Part shown: positions 8,746 through 18,627 of the stretch, one piece after another | Numbering within the stretch: position 1 is the stretch's first letter | How the letters are laid out: the number at the start of each line of letters is the position of its first letter | Origin: an uncultured Bacteroidales bacterium | Lineage (GTDB): Bacteria; Bacteroidota; Bacteroidia; Bacteroidales; UBA932 | Reading direction: 5' to 3' | Length of the DNA stretch: 64,000 nucleotides | NCBI GenBank assembly: GCA_945870315.1 | Contig: CAMBRR010000003.1 | Location: 1 to 64,000 of the forward strand | Notes under the pieces: model-generated | The model's database searches: none | Seen by the model: the letters and a program-made list of their open reading frames with translations, nothing else | What the model was told of the DNA's origin: nothing | Translations under genes and position numbers: made by a program

Positions 8746-10062
8746 TTATTTGAGCTCACGGAATTTCTCAACGGAAATCTTCTTTTTCTTAAGTGTAACC
8801 ACAGAGCGTACGGCATCAACTGCCTTCTGTGTTTCCACCTGGTCATAGATGCGTCTGCTCTGCTCTTCCTGTGAGAGGATATTCTTTGCAAAAGCCTCAA
8901 GCTGCTCGTCAGGAACGTTGTTCATTCCATACATTGCAAACTGGTAAGCAGCAAATCCTTTTGCACTTGCAAGGATATCAGCCTCCTCTACCTTGACATC
9001 GAACTTCTCAAGGATGTATGAGCGAACCATCTGCCATTTGTAATCAGCAATGAAGAGATCCCATTCCTTCTCGATATCTTCCATAGTGAACTTGCCTTCG
9101 TTAATGACATAAATCCACCTCTTGAGGAACTTCTCAGGAACCTGGAGGGCAGCCTTGTCCAACAGATAAGCCTTGGCATCCTTGGTAAAGCGGAAGTCTG
9201 ACTCGCTTGCATACTCAGCTTTGAGTCTTTCCTCGACCTTGGCATCGAACTCCTCCTCGCTCTTTACCACTCCCTCTCCGAAAACCTTGTTGAAGGTCTC
9301 TTCAGTCATAGGGGCATCCTTGAAAGTCTTGACAGTCTGAACAGTCATCTTGTAAACAGGATCCAAAGTGGCAAGATCCTCCTTGCTGACCTTAAGCAAG
9401 GAAGCGCGGTCTGTTTCATTCTCGAAAGCCTTGTTCACATCCACCTCAATGCTGTCACCAGCCTTGAGTCCAACGAAAGAAGGCTTAACAGCCTCAGCTA
9501 CACTGCGGAGAGCCACATAGGTACCTTCAACCTTGGTTTCTCCCTGCTCAAAATCAGCAATGATGAAATCATCCTCCTTAGCTGCGTCACCGTCCTCAAG
9601 TGAACCGTACTGCTTGAGAATATTAGCCTTCATCTCCTTTTTAGCCTCATCAGTTACGGTGATATTGTAATATACAATCTCATCGTCCTTTGAAACTTCG
9701 AATGAGACCTCAGGATTAGATGCTATGTCGAACTTGAAAGTGAATTCATTTCCGTTAACCCACTCTGTAGACTGCTGATCCTCCGAAGGAAGAGGCTCCC
9801 CTACCGGTTTGATTCCATTTTCGCTGATGAAATTGTTCAAGGCTGTTGATATCACGTCATTGACAGCATCCACAAGGGCAGACTGACCATACATCTTCTC
9901 AATCAGGCCCATAGGTACCATACCCTTTCTAAAACCCTTGATCTCAGCATTTTTCCTGTGATCCTTCAATTTTTTAGTCCTCAAATCCGAATAGTCCTCT
10001 TTTGAAATCGTAAGAGTCAATTCAAGATTGAGGTCATCGATTTTGTTCTGTTGAATGTTCAT
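8746..10062 (-). CDS. tig: Trigger factor, ribosome-associated chaperone
   Basis: A 438-residue trigger factor. The ribosome-binding N-domain (1-120) contains the GFRKGMVPMGLIEKMYG signature near residues 43-59. The central part corresponds to the PPIase (FKBP-like) region, although it is divergent and lacks an obvious FKBP active-site pattern. The C-terminal chaperone arms are helical. It is the first gene of the tig-clpP-clpX-dipeptidase unit and has a near-perfect Bacteroidota promoter 59 nt upstream. Confidence 0.94.
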   Translation of the reverse strand: MNIQQNKIDDLNLELTLTISKEDYSDLRTKKLKDHRKNAEIKGFRKGMVPMGLIEKMYGQSALVDAVNDVISTALNNFISENGIKPVGEPLPSEDQQSTEWVNGNEFTFKFDIASNPEVSFEVSKDDEIVYYNITVTDEAKKEMKANILKQYGSLEDGDAAKEDDFIIADFEQGETKVEGTYVALRSVAEAVKPSFVGLKAGDSIEVDVNKAFENETDRASLLKVSKEDLATLDPVYKMTVQTVKTFKDAPMTEETFNKVFGEGVVKSEEEFDAKVEERLKAEYASESDFRFTKDAKAYLLDKAALQVPEKFLKRWIYVINEGKFTMEDIEKEWDLFIADYKWQMVRSYILEKFDVKVEEADILASAKGFAAYQFAMYGMNNVPDEQLEAFAKNILSQEEQSRRIYDQVETQKAVDAVRSVVTLKKKKISVEKFRELK

Positions 10063-10120
10063 TTTGTATTATTTTAATTTATTATTTTCCAATCTTCTTA
10101 TCAGCTACGATAAAAGCGTG

Positions 10121-10151
10121 CAAATTTAATGAATCCGGGCGACATTTCAAA
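10121..10151 (-). promoter_or_regulatory. Promoter of tig-clpP-clpX
   Basis: Read on the minus strand, TTTG (10151-10148), exactly 19 nt, then TAAATTTG (10128-10121). This matches the Bacteroidota -33/-7 consensus and lies before the tig start at 10062. Confidence 0.8.
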
Positions 10152-10154
10152 ATG

Positions 10155-12176
10155 CTACCTTCCGGCCTTGCGATTCCGTTTCGGATAAGCCACCCTGGAG
10201 TGATACATCTGCATCAGGTAGGTCTTGATTTCTGCACTTACTGTGTTAAGTTCACGTATGGTGATGTCGGCATCAGTGAACTGATTTTCCTCAATCTTAC
10301 CGTTCATAATATTGTCAACCAGAGCAGATACGCTTTCCTGTGAATAGTCTTTGAGACTTCTTGAAGCAGCTTCGACACCATCACACAACATCAGGATTAC
10401 CTGTTCCTTCGTCGTAGGTTTTTTGCCATCGTAACGGAAATTCGCAGCATCATCCGGATTTCCTCCATCGTTGAGGAACTTTGTATAGAAATACCCAGTA
10501 CAGGTTGTTCCGTGATGGGTGAGTATGAAATCCTTGATTATGCCCGGCAGATTGTACTTATCGGCAAGCGCAAGTCCTTCTGAGACGTGACGGATGATTT
10601 CCTGGGCGCTTTCCTGAGGCGTCAGGCCCTGATGATAATTCACTCCCTGGTTTTCATTCTCGGTAAAACACTGCGGATTGGCAATTTTTCCTATATCGTG
10701 ATATAATGCCCCCGCGCGGACCAAAAGCACATTGGCCTCGATGGAGCGGGCAGCAGCATCTGCGAGATTCATCACCTGCAGCGAATGCTGGAATGTACCG
10801 GGCGCCTTGTCCGCAAGCAGTCTCAGGAGCGCGTTGGAAGTATCGCTCAACTCCACTAGCTTAGAATTGCTTACAAGTGAAAAGATCTTCTCGAAAAGGA
10901 AGATTAGAGGATAACCTGCAACCGAAAGCATAGCCGCAAAGAACATATACATAATCACACGGTAATCCGTCAATGCATCCATTCCCTCTACCATCCTGAA
11001 AGCCAGCCATACTAGCACCATCACCACAAACACTATCAGCGCTGTGACAAACTGTAGCCACCCCTTGTTGAAGAAACCGAAAACCAGCATTCCCACCACT
11101 CCTGCAACAAAATACATCGTAAACAGTTCAACACCGTCTGAAGCAAAAAGAAGCATAGGAAGCAGGGAGATGATGTAAACCGTAAACACAACCCTTTGCT
11201 TGAAGAAAGCCAGAAGAAAAAGAGCAGGAAGGGTGAAAGGCACGAGATAGAAGAATTTCTGCTGTGTTCTGACCAATATGCAGGAAGCGATTACCGTAAT
11301 GGCAAATATTATCAGCAGGTAAAGATATTTATTGTACTCTCCGAAGATTTTCTCATTGCAATAGTATATGGAAAGAAACAACACCAGGATGATCGCAAAG
11401 GCAAGGACGATGTTGCCAAGCCACATCAATGGCCTGGGACCGGAATAGCCGACTGAGGCATCATATTCCTCCTTGTAGGAATTGAGCATCTGTTCGATTT
11501 CTGCAGTAACCAGTTCTCCATTGGAAACTATCACCTCCCCTGAACGAACCACACCCATTGTGGTTGAGATGTTGCTGACCGTACCTTCGTGAATGAGTTC
11601 TGTAGTCTGGGAATCATAAACAAGGTCAGGTCGCAAAAGCGAAGCAAGACCTACCGATGCCGACAAAGAATCCACATTGCAAAGAGGAAATTCCCTTTTG
11701 AGGACAGTCATCACCAAGGCCTGAGCCTGGGGCAATGTATATACCTCTGACACAGGTAGTTTCTCGGCTCGTTTGTTCCTCTGCACATAGATAGGAGAAG
11801 ATGGGGATTCGTTTGAGAGAACACCTCTGGAATAAATGGAAGAAAGTGTGGACGAAATGACCGGGCGCACGCTCTGCCACTTTCCGAAGTCAATCTCTGC
11901 CAAATTCCTGTCAATTTCCTCCGCCACGGAAGCATCCAGCCTGTAATAAGGGACAACTGATGAGGCCGCTGCTTCCCTTTCAGCAATCAGCTGGGCATCG
12001 GTCTTGAGAATCGGGAAATCGAACTTTGCCACCAGGGTTTCATACATCCAAGGCGATCCCTTGGTATAGCTGAAGTTGAACTTGGGGCTTTTCGGGAAAA
12101 GGAAAACCAGTGCCACGAAAAGACATACAAGAGGAGCATATACTCTGAAGCGGCGAGGGAAATTTATCTTGTCCAT
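10155..12176 (-). CDS. 7TM-HD phosphohydrolase (PgpH/YqfF type)
   Basis: A 673-residue inner-membrane protein with one N-terminal helix (about 12-28), an extracytoplasmic 7TMR-HDED region (about 40-240), seven membrane helices (about 250-430) and a C-terminal cytoplasmic HD domain. The HD domain has His464 (FQHSLQV), His493-Asp494 (YHDIGK) and a later THHGTT pair. Listeria PgpH degrades cyclic di-AMP, so c-di-AMP turnover is the likely function. It starts 22 nt after the acyltransferase-like gene and is probably the last gene of the gyrB operon. Confidence 0.9.
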   Translation of the reverse strand: MDKINFPRRFRVYAPLVCLFVALVFLFPKSPKFNFSYTKGSPWMYETLVAKFDFPILKTDAQLIAEREAAASSVVPYYRLDASVAEEIDRNLAEIDFGKWQSVRPVISSTLSSIYSRGVLSNESPSSPIYVQRNKRAEKLPVSEVYTLPQAQALVMTVLKREFPLCNVDSLSASVGLASLLRPDLVYDSQTTELIHEGTVSNISTTMGVVRSGEVIVSNGELVTAEIEQMLNSYKEEYDASVGYSGPRPLMWLGNIVLAFAIILVLFLSIYYCNEKIFGEYNKYLYLLIIFAITVIASCILVRTQQKFFYLVPFTLPALFLLAFFKQRVVFTVYIISLLPMLLFASDGVELFTMYFVAGVVGMLVFGFFNKGWLQFVTALIVFVVMVLVWLAFRMVEGMDALTDYRVIMYMFFAAMLSVAGYPLIFLFEKIFSLVSNSKLVELSDTSNALLRLLADKAPGTFQHSLQVMNLADAAARSIEANVLLVRAGALYHDIGKIANPQCFTENENQGVNYHQGLTPQESAQEIIRHVSEGLALADKYNLPGIIKDFILTHHGTTCTGYFYTKFLNDGGNPDDAANFRYDGKKPTTKEQVILMLCDGVEAASRSLKDYSQESVSALVDNIMNGKIEENQFTDADITIRELNTVSAEIKTYLMQMYHSRVAYPKRNRKAGR

Positions 12177-12198
12177 ATCTGCACGGTTAGTACCGATA

Positions 12199-13479
12199 TC
12201 AGTTCAGTCCTGACATCGGGATATAAGTATAAATATCTGATATATATGCATCTACATCACACTCAGAGAGTCTCTCCACAAAACGGCGGCAACAAGGCAC
12301 AACCTCATTGATGCCTGAAACCGTGACGACAATCTCCGAACGATAGACAATTACGGAAAGCGAATAAGCCTGCGTATCAGCAGGGATTACGGGATAAAAT
12401 TCAGACACGAGTCTCTGCATACTCTCCGGGAGCACCATATTCCCTACGCGGCAGACTGAATAGGTGGATTTGTCTGACATACAACCGAACATTTCGTTCA
12501 CCTTCTGACGGCGCTCATCCAGATCATTCCCGGAATCAACAGCTGAAGAGACTGTCTCCTCCAGATGCTGGGCACACCAGGCCAGGGCATCCGGCATAAG
12601 TTGAGCCTCCAACAGTTTTTTCTGAGACATCAGTACGGTACTGAAGGGATAATCTGTAATCTTGCGGTTGTAGGCAAGATATACGGGTGCGCGGAAGGGC
12701 CTCAGGGAGGCGGCCGGGAAATATGGTCTCAGGTTTACCTGAATCGAAGCGACCACATACTTTCCCTGAAGAATCTCCGGGCCGAGAATGTCAGTAACTG
12801 CCTGTGAGAAAATCGGAGCGATATAGGTGACAGGTGTTTTCTGGAACTGGTCAAAACCGCTTTTCAGTTTTCCTACGGGGATTCTGACCTGGACGACTTC
12901 TTCACGAGGGCCGTCGGAAACGGCAGGACGGACAGCATCCGCCTCCATATACCAAACCGGCTTCGAAGCCGTCAGTTCCATCATCCTCTCCATCGGGTCC
13001 ATTCCTTCCGCAGTAAAATAAGTACCTGAAAGAAGCTTGACACTGCCGTCATTTACAACCGGATAGCCATCAAGTTCCAGATATCGAAAAATCACTGACT
13101 TGGCAAAAGACATCATTCCGAATTCATCTGCTATTGACTTGTGGAAATCAAAAATGATGCTTTTGAAACGACAGGAAACCTTGAACAAATATCCTTTCAA
13201 GGCCGGATCAGAGAAGCTTGTCGGATCAGACGGGCTGCCCTCCTCAAACACCTGGGGTTCTTCCTGAAGGGGACGGAACATATAGCACCCGTTCTCAACT
13301 ACGGCGCCCACTGCAATCTGAGGGAAACGCCTCATTGACTCTACAAGAGCCTGACGCAGCACATCCGTCTTTAAATGCACAGTCAGCGTCGCCACTATAC
13401 GTGACGACACTGACACTCTGTTGCTATATAGATATGCCCTGCCACAAAGCGAAGGCACAAGGTAATTCAAGCTGTTCAA
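12199..13479 (-). CDS. Condensation-fold acyltransferase-like protein of unknown function
   Basis: A 426-residue protein without signal peptide or membrane helix. It resembles the CoA-dependent acyltransferase/condensation superfamily: an N-terminal half with beta strands and a helix LRQALVESMRRFP (41-53), then FDFHKSIADEFGMMSF at 110-125. There His113 and Asp118 stand where those families have HHxxxDG, but the first His and the Gly are not conserved. The start is TTG at 13479, 15 nt after the synthase stop; no ATG is available before residue 49. Coupling to an alpha-oxoamine synthase suggests N- or O-acylation of its lipid product. This is a fold-level inference. Confidence 0.55.
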   Translation of the reverse strand: MNSLNYLVPSLCGRAYLYSNRVSVSSRIVATLTVHLKTDVLRQALVESMRRFPQIAVGAVVENGCYMFRPLQEEPQVFEEGSPSDPTSFSDPALKGYLFKVSCRFKSIIFDFHKSIADEFGMMSFAKSVIFRYLELDGYPVVNDGSVKLLSGTYFTAEGMDPMERMMELTASKPVWYMEADAVRPAVSDGPREEVVQVRIPVGKLKSGFDQFQKTPVTYIAPIFSQAVTDILGPEILQGKYVVASIQVNLRPYFPAASLRPFRAPVYLAYNRKITDYPFSTVLMSQKKLLEAQLMPDALAWCAQHLEETVSSAVDSGNDLDERRQKVNEMFGCMSDKSTYSVCRVGNMVLPESMQRLVSEFYPVIPADTQAYSLSVIVYRSEIVVTVSGINEVVPCCRRFVERLSECDVDAYISDIYTYIPMSGLN

Positions 13480-13493
13480 ATCAGATTGGATTG

Positions 13494-14762
13494 CTATTTG
13501 ATGGCCATATCAACGATTTCACCGTCCGGTGCGTCATAAACTCCGGCATCAAGTTTTGCCCTTACCTCCGTGAAGGCTTTCAGTGTATATTCCACATCCT
13601 CCATAGAATGAGCTGCAGTGGAGATAATCCTGAAGATAATCATACCCTTAGGGATGACAGGATATACAACGATGGAGCAGAAGATACCATAGTTTTCACG
13701 AAGATCGACGGCAATCTTGGATGCCTGTCCAACTCCGCCCTTAATCTGTACAGGGGTCACGCAAGCCTGTGCAGGACCGATCTCGAACCCGAGGTTACGG
13801 AAGCCGTCCTGGAGGGCACGGGTAATGTCGAAGAGCTTCTTGCGGAGTCTGTCACCTTCTTCGCTACGGATGATTTCAAGTCTTTTGAGTCCACCTTCCA
13901 CGAAGGCCATCGGGAGAGATTTAGCATAAATCTGTGAACGCATATTGAAACGGAGATAGTTGATCACAGACCTTGGACCAGCTACGAAACCTCCGATTGA
14001 AGCCATGGATTTAGCATAGGCACCAATGTACAGGTCAATGTCGTCCATAACGCCGAAATGCTCTGACGTTCCCCTTCCGGTAGGTCCCATATTACCGAAT
14101 CCGTGAGCATCGTCGATGAGGATTCTGAATTTATATTTCTTCTTGAGTTCAACAATCTTGTCCAGGAAACCGAGTGCTCCGGTCATACCGTAAACGCCCT
14201 CTGTAATAAGGAGAATGCCGCCACCGGTTTCTTCGCAAAGCTTGGTAGCTCTCTGAAGAGTTTTCTCACAGCTTTCATAGTCGTTATGACGGTAAGTCAT
14301 CCTCTTTCCCATATGCAGGCGGGCGCCGTCGATAAGGCAGGCGTGCGCTTCGGAATCATATACGATTACATCGTGGCGATCCATAAGAGCATCGATGGTC
14401 GAAAGAATACCCTGATATCCGAAATTGAACAAGAAAGCGTCTTCCTTGCGTTCAAACTCCGCCAGTTCCCTCTCAAATCTTTCGTGAAGAGAAGTGTGAC
14501 CTGTCATCATACGGCTTCCCATCGGATATGCAAGTCCCCATTTTGCAGCAGCTTCGGCATCGGTTTTCCTCACCTCCGGATGATTTGCAAGACCAAGGTA
14601 GTTATTCAAACTCCAGCAGAGAACATCCCTGCCCTGGAACTTCATATGAGGTCCAAGTTCACCTTCGAGTTTAGGAAACATAAAGTAGCCGAAGGCTTTG
14701 GACGCATACTGGCCGAGAGGGCCCATAGAATTTTTCTCGATTCTTTCAAATATATCAGTCAT
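13494..14762 (-). CDS. Alpha-oxoamine synthase: serine palmitoyltransferase or cysteate acyltransferase-like
   Basis: A 422-residue fold-type I PLP enzyme. The PLP lysine is Lys251 (AYAKSMASIGG), the PLP-binding Asp/His pair is D217xxH220 (IDDAHGFG) and His140 (SEAH) stacks on the cofactor. It is longer than typical KBL (about 395 residues). In Bacteroidota, relatives condense an acyl thioester with serine (sphingolipids) or cysteate (sulfonolipids). Which amino acid is used cannot be read here; 2-amino-3-ketobutyrate ligase is less likely because no tdh gene is nearby. It lies between gyrB (34 nt) and the acyltransferase-like gene (14 nt). Confidence 0.8.
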   Translation of the reverse strand: MTDIFERIEKNSMGPLGQYASKAFGYFMFPKLEGELGPHMKFQGRDVLCWSLNNYLGLANHPEVRKTDAEAAAKWGLAYPMGSRMMTGHTSLHERFERELAEFERKEDAFLFNFGYQGILSTIDALMDRHDVIVYDSEAHACLIDGARLHMGKRMTYRHNDYESCEKTLQRATKLCEETGGGILLITEGVYGMTGALGFLDKIVELKKKYKFRILIDDAHGFGNMGPTGRGTSEHFGVMDDIDLYIGAYAKSMASIGGFVAGPRSVINYLRFNMRSQIYAKSLPMAFVEGGLKRLEIIRSEEGDRLRKKLFDITRALQDGFRNLGFEIGPAQACVTPVQIKGGVGQASKIAVDLRENYGIFCSIVVYPVIPKGMIIFRIISTAAHSMEDVEYTLKAFTEVRAKLDAGVYDAPDGEIVDMAIK

Positions 14763-14796
14763 AACTGTATGGTTTAGTTTTACTTAGTATCACTGT

Positions 14797-16791
<1,995 letters not shown>

Positions 16792-16823
16792 CTATGCGTA
16801 TTTTATCAAATTTTACAAACGGA

Positions 16824-16855
16824 CAAAATTAACATTTTTTTTGCTCTATCACAAA
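16824..16855 (-). promoter_or_regulatory. Promoter of gyrB
   Basis: On the minus strand TTTG (16855-16852), 20 nt, then TAATTTTG (16831-16824). It lies 36 nt before the gyrB ATG and fits the Bacteroidota consensus with spacing one longer than ideal. Confidence 0.55.
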
Positions 16856-16860
16856 TTTAT

Positions 16861-18624
16861 TCAGAAACTTAAGACGATTCCTGCAATGACACCAACAGAA
16901 CCCTCCGCATACAAAGGAGTTCGCTGTATGGTCATATTCAACAGATTGCATCCTCTTGCCCAAAGGGATATCCTTCCTGAAAACACATATTCGAACTTGA
17001 CTCCAAGGTCCGCATATCCCCTGAGTTTCACAGCCTGAAATCCCTCATTCGCTTCAAGCCCTCCGAGCCGTCCCGAAGCCCATTCACAGTCAACTCCCGC
17101 ATATATTCTCTTCCTCCAATTGTATGTAAATCCCGTGCGACCGGTAAAAGGGGACGGAGCGAAGACTCCATCCGTTGCATCAAGTCCCCAACTCATCGAG
17201 TATTTCATTGAACCATAAAAACGGATTGACTCCGCATTCCAGTTCCAGTTGAGAGCCGTATAGAACTGGTTGTATGGAAGGTATTCTATTACAGTACAAT
17301 AGGTACCGTCAGCCAAAGGCTTCACGCCCTGTAGAGGAGCATTGCCATACAAGGCAACTCCGACTTTCAGGTCATAAGAGAAACGGGTGGAAATCCGACC
17401 CTTGATTCCGAGAGCCGAATTCAACCTTTCGATTGTATTGTCAAGTACACATCCGTCTCTCGAAGAATCGAGCCTGAGATAGCGGAAATCTCTAGTCAGG
17501 CTTCCCACAGTATTGACTGTTTCCCCTCCAGTTGCAGACAAATAAACCTTCATTGCATTGTTTATTGCCTCATACTCGACTTTAACCTGAGGATAGACAA
17601 TCTGCCCCGTATGTTCATATCCGACTGGATTGTCCTTGTCGTGAAGGATGGCCCCTAAAGAAAGCCCCAGATCCAGGTTCCACCTGCCTTTGGCAAAAGC
17701 ATAATGAGGTGTTACTGCAACCCTTCCGCACAAAGTTTCAAAACGCCCCCGGCCAATGGCAAGAGAGATGTCAGCATCCAGCAAAATGGAGTGAGATCCG
17801 ACGAAGACCTGTCCCACACGGGCGTTGACTCCGAACAAATGCTCGTCAAACTTGATCTTCTCTGAAGAAAGAGGACAGTCCCAATCACGGGAATAGTCGT
17901 ACCGGATTGCTGCATTATATACGAAATGGGTACTCTCCCGGGATTTTGAGCCGATGGATGTATTGAAATTGACCGCATTGTAGGAGCGTGTTCCGGAATT
18001 GTCCTTCATAGCCGTCCCGTCATACTTGAGGGCAAATTCGTAACAGCCCTTTTCCCAGTCATATCGTCCATCCACTCCCGCCTCGGTCCAGCTGTCATAT
18101 CCGCTTCTGGACAATCTGGATCCGTCACTTCCCACCAACCTGTCGAAGACCTGAGTCCGGACCTCAGTTGCAGAGGATTCGGCCCTGGACTTAGGAGATG
18201 TCAGGCCAATTTTCCGGTATGAACCGAAATATGAACGATGTGAGGCGAAAACATCCATCCTGAAGCCTCCCTTTTTGAATGCAGGAGACCAGACCAAGTC
18301 CCCAACGGGAGCAAGAGGATATCCGGCACCCACACGCAGATAGAAACGTCCCTGCGGAGGAAGGTCCGCAACCGGATTCATCACTGTCTTGTATGGATTG
18401 AATTCGTAAGAACCCTTGTACGGGCTGTCAAAAACGGAATAGTCGAAATCCAATCTGAAATGCTGGACCGAATCAGGAACCATCATCTCAAACTGGGGTT
18501 TATGGGTAACCGTCAACTTACCCTCATAGGCTCTTCTCACTTCAACTGTAGGATCCAGATTCTGTGCAGAAAGAGAGAGGGTTACCGCCGCCAGAAGAAC
18601 TGTTGCAAATGTATATTTTCTCAT
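16861..18624 (-). CDS. Outer-membrane beta-barrel protein
   Basis: A 587-residue exported protein with signal peptide 1-20 (cleavage after SLSAQ). After a short N-terminal segment the chain alternates amphipathic strands with Tyr/Trp/Arg-rich turns and ends in a phenylalanine (GIVLSF), the usual signal for outer-membrane barrel insertion. No TonB box or plug domain is visible, so it is not a classical TonB receptor. It starts 3 nt after the large TPR gene, implying a functional pair. The transported or bound ligand is unknown. Confidence 0.75.
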   Translation of the reverse strand: MRKYTFATVLLAAVTLSLSAQNLDPTVEVRRAYEGKLTVTHKPQFEMMVPDSVQHFRLDFDYSVFDSPYKGSYEFNPYKTVMNPVADLPPQGRFYLRVGAGYPLAPVGDLVWSPAFKKGGFRMDVFASHRSYFGSYRKIGLTSPKSRAESSATEVRTQVFDRLVGSDGSRLSRSGYDSWTEAGVDGRYDWEKGCYEFALKYDGTAMKDNSGTRSYNAVNFNTSIGSKSRESTHFVYNAAIRYDYSRDWDCPLSSEKIKFDEHLFGVNARVGQVFVGSHSILLDADISLAIGRGRFETLCGRVAVTPHYAFAKGRWNLDLGLSLGAILHDKDNPVGYEHTGQIVYPQVKVEYEAINNAMKVYLSATGGETVNTVGSLTRDFRYLRLDSSRDGCVLDNTIERLNSALGIKGRISTRFSYDLKVGVALYGNAPLQGVKPLADGTYCTVIEYLPYNQFYTALNWNWNAESIRFYGSMKYSMSWGLDATDGVFAPSPFTGRTGFTYNWRKRIYAGVDCEWASGRLGGLEANEGFQAVKLRGYADLGVKFEYVFSGRISLWARGCNLLNMTIQRTPLYAEGSVGVIAGIVLSF

Positions 18625-18627
18625 ATT

